Shown: positions 26,255-35,962 of the stretch, piece by piece
How positions within the stretch are numbered: position 1 is the first letter of the stretch
Layout of the letters: the number at the start of each line of letters is the position of its first letter
Source: Rhodoblastus acidophilus
Lineage (GTDB): Bacteria > Pseudomonadota > Alphaproteobacteria > Rhizobiales > Beijerinckiaceae
Assembly: GCF_025961575.1 (NCBI RefSeq)
Contig: NZ_JAOQNX010000004.1
Location: forward strand, 1-64,000
Reading direction: 5' to 3'
Length of the DNA: 64,000 nucleotides
Translations under genes and position numbers: made by a program
The notes under the pieces: generated by a model
What the model saw: only the letters and a program-made list of their open reading frames with translations
Told to the model about the DNA's origin: nothing
The model's database searches: none

Positions 26255-26554
26255 GCCTGATGGCGCCCAGATTTTGAGCAAACGCCCGCGTTTTGCTTCA
26301 CGCCCGCCCAATGATCGGCGTTGCCACCTGCTTCGAGCAAGACATAGGCTACAGGATGGTTGGACGGGTGATTTGAAAGGGGGAAGCGGGTTTCGCCAAA
26401 ATTGTCTCGGCCCTCTGGCGGGGACGGGAAGCGGCGCATAAATTGAACTTGAGGGGTGAAACGGCAGCGCCGCTCGCGCCGTTATCCTCGCAAGGGTCTG
26501 ACGGCGCTGGTCAGGAAACGAAATGCCGGCGCCGAGTGTTGGAGAGAGGATCCC

Positions 26555-26980
26555 GTGACTGTTCTGACGACCCGTTCAAGGCCTGACGCGCTCATGGGCG
26601 CAGGCGGCCGGTTTGGGCCAACCGCAGGCCGGTTTGGTCCAACCGCAGGCAAGGGCGGCAAGAAGAATGCGGGCGACGGCCCCGGCTCCGGGACGGCGGT
26701 CATCACCCGAACCAAGACCCAGACGCAACGACCCTCGATGTATCGGGTTCTGCTTCTGAACGACGACTACACGCCGATGGAATTCGTTGTCGGCGTGCTC
26801 TGCACTTTCTTCCACAAGACCCTCGAAGACGCCGAGAGGATCATGTGGCAAGTCCATACAAATGGCGTTGGGGAATGCGGAATCTATACCTATGAGGTCG
26901 CCGACACCAAGGTGACGCAGGTGATGGATCACGCGCGCAAACACCAGCATCCGCTGCAATGCGTCATGGAAAAGAAGTGA
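26555..26980 (+). CDS. clpS: ATP-dependent Clp protease adaptor ClpS
   Basis: Encodes 141 residues from GTG 26555, preceded by GGAGAGAGG; ATG 26594 (128 residues) is an alternative. ClpS delivers N-degron substrates to ClpA. The core begins with [20 protein letters not shown] and includes the N-end-rule pocket residues around [10 protein letters not shown] and [14 protein letters not shown]. The N-terminal 50 residues are a disordered extension with a tandem GRFGPTA repeat encoded by a 21-bp duplication near 26606-26650. clpA starts 10 bases downstream, as expected for partners. Confidence 0.93.
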   Translation: MTVLTTRSRPDALMGAGGRFGPTAGRFGPTAGKGGKKNAGDGPGSGTAVITRTKTQTQRPSMYRVLLLNDDYTPMEFVVGVLCTFFHKTLEDAERIMWQVHTNGVGECGIYTYEVADTKVTQVMDHARKHQHPLQCVMEKK

Positions 26981-26990
26981 GGTCCATCTA

Positions 26991-29381
26991 ATGCCGTCCT
27001 TCTCGCGCAATCTCGAACAGACTCTTCATCGCGCCCTGGCGGCCGCTTCCGAGCGCCGGCACGAATATGCGACCCTCGAACATTTGCTGCTGAGCCTGCT
27101 CGACGATTCCGACGCGGCGGCGGTGATGCGCGCCTGCTCGGTCGATCTCGACGTGCTGCGCAAGAGCCTGGTGGCCTATATCGAGCACGAACTGGCGAAT
27201 CTCGCCACCGAACTGCATGAAGACCCCAAGCCGACCTCCGGCTTCCAGCGGGTGATCCAGCGCGCCGTCATCCATGTGCAATCCTCCGGGCGGGAGGAAG
27301 TCACGGGCGCCAATGTGCTGGTCGCGATCTTCGCCGAGCGCGAGAGCCACGCCGCCTATTTCCTGCAAGAGCAGGACATGACCCGCTACGACGCCGTCAA
27401 TTACATCAGCCACGGCATCGCCAAGCGGCCGGGCATGAACGACACGTCGAAGACGCCGCGCGGCGTCGAGGAAGAGGAAAAGGCCGAGCGCGCCAGCGAG
27501 TCCTCCTCCAAGGACCACGACAAGAAGAAGGAAACCGCGCTCGAGGCCTATTGCATCAACCTCAACGCCAAGGCGCGCGACGGCCGCATTGATCCGCTGA
27601 TCGGCCGTGAATCCGAGGTTTTGCGCGCCATCCAGGTTCTGTGCCGCCGGCACAAGAACAACCCGCTGCTCGTGGGCGATCCCGGCGTCGGCAAGACCGC
27701 CATCGCCGAGGGTTTGGCGCGCAAAATCGTCAAGGGCGAGACGCCTGAAGTGCTGCATGGCGCGACCGTCTATGCGCTCGACATGGGCGCGCTGCTCGCC
27801 GGCACCCGCTATCGCGGCGATTTCGAGGAACGCCTGAAGCAGGTGATGAAGGAAATCGAGCAGCACAAGAAGGCGATTCTGTTCATCGACGAAATCCATA
27901 CGGTGATCGGCGCCGGCGCCACCTCCGGCGGCTCGATGGACGCGTCCAACCTGCTGAAGCCTGCGCTGGCTCAGGGCGGCCTGCGCTGCATCGGCTCGAC
28001 CACCTACAAGGAATTCCGCCAATATTTCGAGAAGGACCGGGCTTTGGTCCGCCGCTTCCAGAAGATCGACGTGAACGAGCCGACCGTGCCCGACACGATC
28101 GAGATTCTGAAGGGGCTCAAGCCTTACTTCGAGGAATTCCACAAGCTGCGCTACACCAATGACGCCATCAAGGCGGCGGTGGAGCTGTCGGCCCGCTACA
28201 TCCATGACAGAAAACTGCCGGACAAGGCGATCGACGTGATCGATGAGACCGGGGCCTCGCAAATGCTGATCGCCGAGCCCAAGCGCAAGCGCATCATCGG
28301 CGTCAAGGAGATCGAGGCCACCGTCGCCACCATGGCGAGGATTCCGCCGAAAACCGTGTCGAAGGACGACGCCGAGGTTCTGCAGAATTTGGAGCAGACC
28401 CTTTCCCGCGTCGTCTATGGCCAGGACGCCGCGATCAAGGCGCTCACTTCGGCGATCAAACTGGCCCGCGCCGGCCTGCGCGACGGCGAAAAGCCGATCG
28501 GCTCCTATCTGTTCTCCGGCCCGACCGGCGTCGGCAAGACGGAAGTGGCGAATCAACTCGCCAAGGCTTTGGGCGTCGAAATGGTCCGCTTCGACATGTC
28601 GGAATATATGGAGCGGCACACGGTTTCGCGCCTGCTCGGAGCGCCTCCCGGCTATGTCGGCTTCGAACAGGGCGGCTTGCTCACCGACGCCATCGACCAG
28701 CATCCTCACAGCGTGCTGCTGCTCGACGAAATCGAAAAGGCCCATCCGGATCTCTACAACATCCTGTTGCAGGTGATGGACCACGGCAAGCTCACCGACC
28801 ACAACGGCAAGTCGATCAGTTTTAGAAACGTGATCCTGATCATGACGACGAACGCCGGCGCGGCGGAAATGGCGAAAGCCGCCTTCGGCTTCACCCGCTC
28901 CAAGCGCGAGGGCGAAGACGTGGATGCGATCAACCGCATGTTCGCGCCGGAATTCCGCAACCGTCTCGACGCGGTGGTTCCGTTCGGCCGCCTGCCGAAC
29001 GAGGTCATCGCCAAGGTCGTCGACAAGTTCGTGATGCAACTGGAGGCGCAACTCGCCGACCGCCATGTGCAGATCGAACTCTCCGACGATGCGCGGTCGT
29101 GGCTGGTGGAGCGCGGCTATGACGAAGCCATGGGCGCCCGCCCGATGGCGCGCGTCATCCAGACCCACATCAAGACGCCGCTCGCCGACGAGGTGTTGTT
29201 CGGCCGGCTGAAGCACGGCGGCACCGTGCGGGTCGTGGTCTCCGGCGAGGGAGTCGATGCGGAACTGGCCTTCGTCTATCCCGACGGCCCGGTTCTGCCG
29301 CGCCCCGACAAGGAGATCGAGGCGAAGAAGGCCCAGAAGAAGGGCAAGGGCGCGCCCGAAGCCGAGAAACTGGCGGAATAG
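26991..29381 (+). CDS. clpA: ATP-dependent Clp protease ATPase ClpA
   Basis: Encodes 796 residues. ClpA unfolds substrates and feeds them to ClpP. The N-terminal Clp repeat domain ([20 protein letters not shown]) binds ClpS. The two AAA+ modules have Walker A motifs [13 protein letters not shown] and [13 protein letters not shown], with Walker B ILFIDEIH and [11 protein letters not shown] linker of about residues 148-185 is Lys/Glu-rich. The C-terminus has a short Lys-rich tail. It is transcribed with clpS. Confidence 0.97.
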   Translation: MPSFSRNLEQTLHRALAAASERRHEYATLEHLLLSLLDDSDAAAVMRACSVDLDVLRKSLVAYIEHELANLATELHEDPKPTSGFQRVIQRAVIHVQSSGREEVTGANVLVAIFAERESHAAYFLQEQDMTRYDAVNYISHGIAKRPGMNDTSKTPRGVEEEEKAERASESSSKDHDKKKETALEAYCINLNAKARDGRIDPLIGRESEVLRAIQVLCRRHKNNPLLVGDPGVGKTAIAEGLARKIVKGETPEVLHGATVYALDMGALLAGTRYRGDFEERLKQVMKEIEQHKKAILFIDEIHTVIGAGATSGGSMDASNLLKPALAQGGLRCIGSTTYKEFRQYFEKDRALVRRFQKIDVNEPTVPDTIEILKGLKPYFEEFHKLRYTNDAIKAAVELSARYIHDRKLPDKAIDVIDETGASQMLIAEPKRKRIIGVKEIEATVATMARIPPKTVSKDDAEVLQNLEQTLSRVVYGQDAAIKALTSAIKLARAGLRDGEKPIGSYLFSGPTGVGKTEVANQLAKALGVEMVRFDMSEYMERHTVSRLLGAPPGYVGFEQGGLLTDAIDQHPHSVLLLDEIEKAHPDLYNILLQVMDHGKLTDHNGKSISFRNVILIMTTNAGAAEMAKAAFGFTRSKREGEDVDAINRMFAPEFRNRLDAVVPFGRLPNEVIAKVVDKFVMQLEAQLADRHVQIELSDDARSWLVERGYDEAMGARPMARVIQTHIKTPLADEVLFGRLKHGGTVRVVVSGEGVDAELAFVYPDGPVLPRPDKEIEAKKAQKKGKGAPEAEKLAE

Positions 29382-29429
29382 GGCGTTCTCCCTGGCGGCG
29401 GCGCTCCGGCGCCGTCCCTGTTTCACGGA

Positions 29430-29530
29430 CGTCATGCCCGGCCTTGTGCCGGGCATCCACGCCGACCCGCAAGGAACAAGGTCGATCATTTCGCGCCGCG
29501 GCGTGGGTGGCCGGACGCCCGGCTGTGACG
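29430..29530 (+). repeat. Family A palindromic repeat in the clpA-ligase gap
   Basis: CGTCATGCCCGGCCTTGTGC, continuing to GGGCATCCACGCC, begins at 29430. A degenerate inverted partner, GGCGTGGGTGGCCGGACGCC, continuing to CGGCTGTGACG, ends near 29530. It matches the elements at 8762-8903 and inside the MITE-like copies. The remainder of the 392-base gap (29382-29773) shows no supported gene. AAGGGGGGAC at about 29757 is the ribosome-binding region of the next gene. Confidence 0.75.
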
Positions 29531-29773
29531 ACATCAGGTTGCTCGGAGCCTGGATGGGCTGGCCCTAACTTGCCTTCATCATCCCTGAAATCCTGCACAG
29601 CCATTCCGAACATTTGCCGCAAGCGCGGATTTGTCAGGCTTTCGCGAGCGGTGCGCTCACCCCATCGCCAAAAGACGAACGCCTGTTTCGCTTGCGCGCG
29701 GAAGTGGCCGCATTAAAGTCCTCTCCAATCATCGAACGCCGAAATTTTTTGCGGCGAAGGGGGGACTGTTTTC

Positions 29774-31411
29774 ATGAGCGACGCGTTTTCCACCGGACTT
29801 GACCGCAACGACGCCAACTTTGCCGCGCTGACGCCGATCAGTTTCCTCAACCGCGCCGCTTTCGTCTTCCCGCAAAAACCCTCCGTCGTTTATGGCGACC
29901 GCCGCTTCACCTGGAAGGAGACGGCGGAGCGCTGCCGCCGCTTCGCCTCGGCCCTGCGCAAGCGCGGAATCGGCAAGAACGACACCGTGTCGGTGATGCT
30001 GCCCAACGTGCCCGCTTTGTTCGAATCGCATTTCGGCCCCGCCATGGCCGGCGCCGTGGTCAACACGCTCAACACCCGCCTGGACGCCGAAGCCATCGCC
30101 TTCATGCTCGACCATGCGGAAGCCAAGGTTTTGTTGACCGACCGCGAATTCTCAAAAGTCATCGGCAAGGCGCTCGGGCTGATGACCGGCCCAAAACCGC
30201 TGGTGATCGACGTCGACGATTCCACCTTTTCCGGCGGCGAAAACCTCGGCTCCCTCGAATACGAAGATTTTCTTGCCGAGGGCGACCCCAATTTCAAACC
30301 CGAAAAACTCACCGACGAGTGGGACGCCATTTCGCTCAACTATACGTCGGGCACGACGGGCAATCCCAAGGGCGTGGTCTATCACCATCGCGGCGCCTAT
30401 CTGAACGGCGTCAACAATATTGTCTCCTGGGGCATGCCGCCGCACGCGGTCTATCTCTGGACCCTGCCGATGTTCCATTGCAACGGCTGGTGTTTCCCCT
30501 GGACCATGGCGGCCAACGCGGGCGTCAACGTGTGTCTGCGCCGCGTCGACCCGAAAGTAGTGTTCGACCTGATCCGCAACGAAAAAGTCACCCATATGTG
30601 CGGCGCGCCGATCGTTTACGGCATGCTGATCAACGACGACCCCAAGAACCATGTCGGCATCGACCACAAGGTCGAAGGTTTGATTGCGGGTGCGGCCCCG
30701 CCGGCGGCGATCATCGAGGGGGCCGAAAAAATCGGCATCGGCATCACCCATGTCTATGGCTTGACCGAAACCTATGGCCCGGCCTCGGTTTGCGCGAAGC
30801 AGGCGGAGTGGGACTCCGAGGATTTGGCTCGCCGCGCCGAACTGAACGGCCGCCAGGGCGTGACCACGCTGCTGCAAGAGGACATCGACGTGGTCGATCT
30901 CGTCGAGTTCAAGCCGGTGCCGCATGACGGCAAGACCATGGGCGAGATCGTTTTCCGCGGCAACATCACCATGAAGGGCTATCTGAAAAACCTGCGGGCG
31001 ACTCAGGAGTGCTTTGCCGGCGGCTGGTTCCGCACCGGCGATCTCGCGGTGATCGAGCCCGACGGTTACGTGAAGATCAAGGACCGCTCCAAGGACATCA
31101 TCATTTCAGGCGGCGAAAACATTTCGTCGCTGGAGGTGGAAGACGTGCTCTATCGCCACCGGGACGTTCTGGCCGCCGCCGTGGTGGCGACGCCCGACGA
31201 CAAATGGGGCGAAGTGCCCTGCGCCTTCATCGAATTGCGCGAGGGCGCGGAGCCGACCCAGGAGGACTTGCTGGAGCATTGCCGCACCCATCTCGCCCGG
31301 TTCAAGGTGCCCAAATTGTTCGTGTTCGGGGCGCTGCCGAAAACCTCGACCGGCAAGATCCAGAAATTCGTGCTGCGCGAAAAGGCCAAATCCGCCGAAG
31401 CCATCAAGTAA
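29774..31411 (+). CDS. Acyl-CoA synthetase (AMP-binding, DmdB-like)
   Basis: Encodes 545 residues. It activates a fatty or short-chain acid to its CoA thioester with ATP, releasing AMP. Motifs are YTSGTTGNPKGV (AMP binding), YGLTETYGPAS, GWFRTGDLAVI and PKTSTGKIQKFVLR with the catalytic lysine. It resembles the ligases annotated as 3-methylmercaptopropionyl-CoA ligase, but the true substrate cannot be read from sequence. An acyl-CoA dehydrogenase gene follows in the same direction after 90 bases, so the two likely act in sequence. Confidence 0.92.
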   Translation: MSDAFSTGLDRNDANFAALTPISFLNRAAFVFPQKPSVVYGDRRFTWKETAERCRRFASALRKRGIGKNDTVSVMLPNVPALFESHFGPAMAGAVVNTLNTRLDAEAIAFMLDHAEAKVLLTDREFSKVIGKALGLMTGPKPLVIDVDDSTFSGGENLGSLEYEDFLAEGDPNFKPEKLTDEWDAISLNYTSGTTGNPKGVVYHHRGAYLNGVNNIVSWGMPPHAVYLWTLPMFHCNGWCFPWTMAANAGVNVCLRRVDPKVVFDLIRNEKVTHMCGAPIVYGMLINDDPKNHVGIDHKVEGLIAGAAPPAAIIEGAEKIGIGITHVYGLTETYGPASVCAKQAEWDSEDLARRAELNGRQGVTTLLQEDIDVVDLVEFKPVPHDGKTMGEIVFRGNITMKGYLKNLRATQECFAGGWFRTGDLAVIEPDGYVKIKDRSKDIIISGGENISSLEVEDVLYRHRDVLAAAVVATPDDKWGEVPCAFIELREGAEPTQEDLLEHCRTHLARFKVPKLFVFGALPKTSTGKIQKFVLREKAKSAEAIK

Positions 31412-31501
31412 TTTTCGTTTCCACGATCAATAGCCCTCACCCTGAGGCGCCGGCGTCAGCGGGCGTCTCGAAGGGCGAGGGCGGCAACACCAGAGGTTGA
31501 A

Positions 31502-33247
31502 ATGACCGCTTATCGCGCGCCCGTCCGCGACATGATTTTCTCCATGCGCGCCGTCGGCGGCCTGGCTGAAGTCGCCGCCCTGCCGGGCAATGAGGAGGTT
31601 TCCGACGACCTGATCGAGGCGATTTTCGAGGAAGCCGCCAAATTCGCCGGCGACGTGCTCGCGCCGCTCAACCAGTCCGGCGACAAGGCCGGCTGCGTCG
31701 TCAAGGATGGCGTCGTCACCACGCCCCCCGGCTTCAAGGCGGCCTTCGAGGCCTTTTGCGAAAACGGCTGGCACGCCATGCCGGCGTCCAGCGCCTGGGG
31801 CGGGCAGGGGCTGCCGCAACTGGTCAGCGCGCCGGTCACCGAGATGTGGACCGCGTCGAATCTCGCCTTTTCCCTGTGTCAGATGCTGACCACGGGCGCG
31901 ATCTCGGCCATCGAACATCATGGCTCCGATGCGCAAAAGGAGCTCTATCTGGCGAAAATGACCTCGGGCCAGTGGACCGGCACGATGAATCTGACGGAGC
32001 CGCAAGCCGGCTCCGATCTCGCTGCGGTGCGCACTAAGGCGGTTCCGGACGGCGACCATTACCGCATCAGCGGCTCCAAGATTTTCATCACCTGGGGCGA
32101 GCACGACTGCGCCGAAAACATCATTCATCTGGTGCTGGCGCGCCTGCCCGACGCGCCCGCCGGCGTCAAAGGCATTTCGCTGTTCGTCGTGCCGAAATTC
32201 CTGGTCAATCCCGACGGAACGCTGGGCGCGCGCAACGATGTCGTCTGCGCCTCGCTGGAGCACAAGCTCGGCATTCACGCCAGCGCCACCGCCGTGATGT
32301 CGTTCGGCGACAAGGGCGGGGCGATCGGCTTTCTGGTCGGCGAGGCCAATCGCGGCCTCGAATATATGTTCACCATGATGAACCACGCCCGGTTCGGCGT
32401 CGGCATGCAGGGCGTCGGCGTCGCCGAACGCGCGATGCAGCAGGCTTTTTCCTACGCCCTGGAGCGCGTGCAGGGGCGCCCGATCGGCTGCGAGGCCGGC
32501 AAGCCGATCGCCTATCATCCCGACGTCAAGCGCATGCTGCTGGACATGAAGGCCCGAGTCGAAGCCTTGCGCGCCACCGCCTATTTCACCGCGGGACGCA
32601 TGGATGTCGCGCAAAAATCCCCCGACGCCGCGGCGGCGAAGAAGGCGCAGGCCCTGGTCGATCTGCTGGTGCCCGTGGTCAAAGGGGTCTCGACGGAAAG
32701 TTCGGTCTGGATCGCCTCGACCGGCGTACAGGTCCATGGCGGCATGGGCTATGTCGAGGAAACCGGCGCGGCGCAATATTTCCGCGACGCCCGCATCACT
32801 CCGATCTATGAGGGCACGACCGGCATCCAGGCCAATGATTTCGTTGGCCGGAAAATCGCGCGCGACGGCGGCGCGGCGGCCAAAACCCTGATCGCCGATC
32901 TCCAGGCCGATGTCGGCGACGATGCCGCGCTCAGCGCGGCGCTCAAAACCTTCGGCGATGTGGTCGGCTGGATCGCCGACACGCATGCGAAAAATCCGGA
33001 GCGGACGGCGGCGGGCGCCGTGGCCGCGCTCAACCTGGCGGGCATCGTCATCGGCGGCTGCCTGCTGGAAAAGCAGGCGCGGGCGGCCAAGGCGCAGCTC
33101 GCGGGCGGCGACGCGGTCTTCCTCAACGGCAAGATCGCGATCTCAGGCTATTTCACCGCTCATGTCCTGCCGCAGGTCGAGGGGCTGGCGCGCGCCATTA
33201 CGCAGGGACACGAGGCGATCAACGCCTTCGATCCCGGCGCATTTTAG
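31502..33247 (+). CDS. Acyl-CoA dehydrogenase (DmdC-like long form)
   Basis: Encodes 581 residues, the length of the long acyl-CoA dehydrogenase group with an N-terminal and a C-terminal extra domain. Family motifs are TGTMNLTEPQAGSDLAAVRT (FAD and substrate binding), ISGSKIFITWGEHD and VHGGMGYVEETGAAQYFRDA followed by the catalytic region ITPIYEGTTGIQANDF. It introduces the alpha-beta double bond in an acyl-CoA. It pairs with the preceding ligase. A role in 3-methylmercaptopropionate or fatty-acid breakdown is possible; no dmdA or dmdD is in the window. Confidence 0.92.
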   Translation: MTAYRAPVRDMIFSMRAVGGLAEVAALPGNEEVSDDLIEAIFEEAAKFAGDVLAPLNQSGDKAGCVVKDGVVTTPPGFKAAFEAFCENGWHAMPASSAWGGQGLPQLVSAPVTEMWTASNLAFSLCQMLTTGAISAIEHHGSDAQKELYLAKMTSGQWTGTMNLTEPQAGSDLAAVRTKAVPDGDHYRISGSKIFITWGEHDCAENIIHLVLARLPDAPAGVKGISLFVVPKFLVNPDGTLGARNDVVCASLEHKLGIHASATAVMSFGDKGGAIGFLVGEANRGLEYMFTMMNHARFGVGMQGVGVAERAMQQAFSYALERVQGRPIGCEAGKPIAYHPDVKRMLLDMKARVEALRATAYFTAGRMDVAQKSPDAAAAKKAQALVDLLVPVVKGVSTESSVWIASTGVQVHGGMGYVEETGAAQYFRDARITPIYEGTTGIQANDFVGRKIARDGGAAAKTLIADLQADVGDDAALSAALKTFGDVVGWIADTHAKNPERTAAGAVAALNLAGIVIGGCLLEKQARAAKAQLAGGDAVFLNGKIAISGYFTAHVLPQVEGLARAITQGHEAINAFDPGAF

Positions 33248-33313
33248 CTTTTGGATGGCGCCGGGTTTGCGTGTTATGCGTAAAATACTGTGTGCGTTTC
33301 GGGAGTGGGCGTG

Positions 33314-33538
33314 ATGAAGATCAATATCGAGATCGAATGCACGCCGGCCGAGGCGAGGGCGTTCATGGGCCTGCCGGACTTTGAGCCGATGCAGCAGCGG
33401 GCGCTGGCGGAAATGGAGCGGCGCATGATCGAGTCGCTCGACACGTTCACGCCGGATTCGCTGCTGAAGCTCTGGATGCAGCCGGTGACGCTCAACGCCG
33501 ACTGGCTGCAGGAGCTGATGCGCCGCGCGACGAAATAG
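33314..33538 (+). CDS. Small conserved protein, DUF6489-like
   Basis: Encodes 74 residues from ATG 33314 (MKINIEIECTPAEARAFMGL), preceded by GGGAGTGGGCGTG. It is acidic at the N-terminus with the pattern PDFEPMQQRALAEMERRM. It matches small alphaproteobacterial proteins that I recall as DUF6489, of unknown function. It follows the acyl-CoA dehydrogenase by 66 bases and converges with nagZ. Confidence 0.7.
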   Translation: MKINIEIECTPAEARAFMGLPDFEPMQQRALAEMERRMIESLDTFTPDSLLKLWMQPVTLNADWLQELMRRATK

Positions 33539-33546
33539 GTTTTTCG

Positions 33547-34542
33547 TCACGCCAGCGCGGCGAGGCGGCGGCGGGCCTCCGCTTGGTCAAAATGCTGGAG
33601 ACCGCGCGCCCGCTCCAGCGCGATTTTTTCGCGCGCGCGGCGCACCCGCTCGAGAGCCTTACCCGCCAGTTCCGGCGCGGCCTCGGCCACGGCGCGGGCT
33701 TCCGACAGGTCGCCGTTGCAATGCAGCGCCAGATCCAGCCCGGCGTCGAAACATTTTTGCGCGCGCTCCGAGAACGAACCGGCGAGGGCCTTCATCGACA
33801 AATCGTCGCTCATCAGCAGGCCGTCAAACCCGATTTTTCCGCGCACGATTTCCGCGATCACCTTTGCCGACTGCGTCGCCGGCGCCGAGGGATCGAGCGC
33901 TTCATAGACCACATGCGCCGTCATCGCCGCGGGCAGATCGACATTGGCCTTGAACGGCGCGAAATCGCGCTCCAGCTCGGCCCTGTCGGCCGAAACCACC
34001 GGCAGCTCCAGATGCGAATCGGCGAAAGCGCGGCCGTGGCCGGGAATGTGCTTCATCACCGGCATCACCCCGCCGCGCATCAGGCCCAGCGCCGCCGCCG
34101 CGCCGAGGCGCGCGACATTTTCGGGGTCGCGGGCATAGGCGCGGTCGCCGATGACGTCATGGGCGCCCTCGACCGGCGTGTCGAGCACCGGCAGGCAATC
34201 GACGTCAATGCCCAGAGCCAAAAGGTCTTCGGCGATGAGACGGGCGGTGAGCGCCGCCAAATGTTCGCCGTCCGGCGCCGAAAGAAAACGGGCGGCGGCG
34301 GGATAGGCGGGCCAATGCGGTTCGCGCAGGCGCTGGACCCGGCCGCCTTCCTGGTCGACCAGCACCGCCGCGTCGGCGCCGACAATCGCACGAAAGGATT
34401 CGGTCAGCGCCGCCACTTGTGCGGGGCTGTCGACATTGCGGCGGAACAGGATGAGGCCCCAGGGCCGCTGATCCGCGAAAAAAGCCCTTTCCTCATCGGA
34501 AAGGGCCAGACCGGCGCAGCCGGCGATGAAGGCTTTATGCAT
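33547..34542 (-). CDS. nagZ: Beta-N-acetylhexosaminidase NagZ (GH3)
   Basis: Encodes 331 residues from ATG 34542 (MHKAFIAGCAGLALSDEERA). NagZ releases GlcNAc from anhydro-muropeptides during cytoplasmic peptidoglycan recycling. Glycoside hydrolase family 3 motifs include VLVDQEGGRVQRL, KHIPGHGRAFADSHLELPVV with the catalytic His of the mobile loop, and LLMSDDLSMKA with the nucleophilic Asp. It follows the SPOR protein and argS on the same strand, the common alphaproteobacterial order argS-SPOR-nagZ. Confidence 0.95.
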   Translation of the reverse strand: MHKAFIAGCAGLALSDEERAFFADQRPWGLILFRRNVDSPAQVAALTESFRAIVGADAAVLVDQEGGRVQRLREPHWPAYPAAARFLSAPDGEHLAALTARLIAEDLLALGIDVDCLPVLDTPVEGAHDVIGDRAYARDPENVARLGAAAALGLMRGGVMPVMKHIPGHGRAFADSHLELPVVSADRAELERDFAPFKANVDLPAAMTAHVVYEALDPSAPATQSAKVIAEIVRGKIGFDGLLMSDDLSMKALAGSFSERAQKCFDAGLDLALHCNGDLSEARAVAEAAPELAGKALERVRRAREKIALERARGLQHFDQAEARRRLAALA

Positions 34543-34600
34543 GGCGATCCCGTGATCCGCCCTCACCCCGGCCTTTGGCTCAGGGTGAGGGCTGAAAGAC

Positions 34601-35917
34601 TCAGTTCTTGACGACGAAGCAGTTTCCGCCCTTGCCCTTGATCGCGGTGCACATGCTGTTGGCGGCGTCCTTGCTGAGGCGTCCGACGCGGACGCGGTAG
34701 ATCGCCTTGCCGTCCTTCTCGGCCGAGACGAAGCTCGGACGATGGCCCTGCAGCGCGGCGCCGTATTTGTCGGCGAATTTGGTCACGGCGGCGCGGGCCT
34801 CGGCTTCGGTCGGCTCGCCGGCGAGCTGGACCGCCCAGTCTCCGGTCGGGGCCGGCTCGGCGGCGGCGGGCGTCGCTTCCGGCTTGGCCTTGGGCTTCGG
34901 CGCTTGCAGCGCCGCTTCGGTCGTGGAAGGCGCGCGCGGCGGGGCCGGGCGGGCGGTGGGCGCAAGCGGCGTCACGCCGGGCATGCCGGCGGCCATGGTC
35001 GGCAGAGCGCTCTTCGGCTTGGCGGCGTCGGGCGCGTTGAGCAGGCTGCCGTCGGCGCGGATCGAGACCGTCTTGACCTTGCGCGGCGCCATCAGGCCGT
35101 CGCCGTTCTGCGCGGCCGGCTTGGCGGCGGCGTCGGAGGTCGGTTCGGGCGGGGTCGGCGTCGCCACCGAGGCGGCCGCCTGCTTGGCGGCGACCACGAG
35201 ATCGGCGGGCTGCTCGGCCTTGCTCACCGCCTTGGCCGGGGCATTGTCGTCCTTGCGGTCGAACAAAGCCTGGCCGACGCCGGTCGCGGCGCCATCCTGG
35301 GTGGTCGGCTTGATTTTCGCCGGCTCCTTGTCGGCCAGGATCAGCGGGGCGTCGCCGCCGCCGCCCTTCTTCAGGGCGAGGCCGCCGACGAACAGGCCGA
35401 TGCCGCCGAACAGCACCGCCGCCATGGCGTAGACCACCTTGCGGCGGCCGCCGCTGCGCTCGGCCTGCGGCGCGAAAGCCTGGGGCTCCGGCGCGAATTC
35501 AGGGGCTTGTCCGGCCCAGGGGGCGTCGACGCGCGCCGGCTCCTCCACCCAATGCGGGTCGGTTTCGGCGGCATAATGCGGATTGCCGTGATGCGGCGGC
35601 TGGCTTTCGAAGAAAGGATCGCGCGGCGAGGGCAGCGGCGGAACCTGCTGGCGCTGCGTGGGGAAGGGCGGCGGCGGCGGGAATTGGCCGGGCTCCTCGC
35701 GTTGCGCCTGTCCCTGGGCGACGGCTTTTTGCGCGCGGAACAAGGCCTCGAACGGGTCCGGACGGCCGTCGGCGCCGCCGACCAGACGCGCCAGTTCGGC
35801 CAGCGGGTCCGGCGCGCTTGCGGCCTGACGCGGCTGGGCCGGCGCGGCGGCGCGCAGGCGGCGTTCGAACTCGTCGAGATTGAGTTCAGGACGATATTTG
35901 GCGGCGGACTCACCCAT
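34601..35917 (-). CDS. Membrane-anchored SPOR domain protein
   Basis: Encodes 438 residues from ATG 35917 (MGESAAKYRPELNLDEFERR). A proline-rich cytoplasmic N-terminus of about 165 residues is followed by one membrane segment (VVYAMAAVLFGGIGLFVGGL), a long Pro/Ala-rich periplasmic linker and a C-terminal SPOR domain (WAVQLAGEPTEAEARAAV to GGNCFVVKN). SPOR domains bind denuded septal peptidoglycan, so a cell-division or envelope role is likely. It lies between argS and nagZ and is probably transcribed with them. Confidence 0.88.
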   Translation of the reverse strand: MGESAAKYRPELNLDEFERRLRAAAPAQPRQAASAPDPLAELARLVGGADGRPDPFEALFRAQKAVAQGQAQREEPGQFPPPPPFPTQRQQVPPLPSPRDPFFESQPPHHGNPHYAAETDPHWVEEPARVDAPWAGQAPEFAPEPQAFAPQAERSGGRRKVVYAMAAVLFGGIGLFVGGLALKKGGGGDAPLILADKEPAKIKPTTQDGAATGVGQALFDRKDDNAPAKAVSKAEQPADLVVAAKQAAASVATPTPPEPTSDAAAKPAAQNGDGLMAPRKVKTVSIRADGSLLNAPDAAKPKSALPTMAAGMPGVTPLAPTARPAPPRAPSTTEAALQAPKPKAKPEATPAAAEPAPTGDWAVQLAGEPTEAEARAAVTKFADKYGAALQGHRPSFVSAEKDGKAIYRVRVGRLSKDAANSMCTAIKGKGGNCFVVKN

Positions 35918-35962
35918 GACCAACCCTCGCGAAACTCGCGGCAGGCGCACGGGACGTTGCGC

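Noticed and set aside
26988-29534. Open frame of 848 codons antisense to clpA.
   Set aside because: clpA is unambiguous on the + strand, and the antisense translation has no recognisable domain. It is a composition effect.
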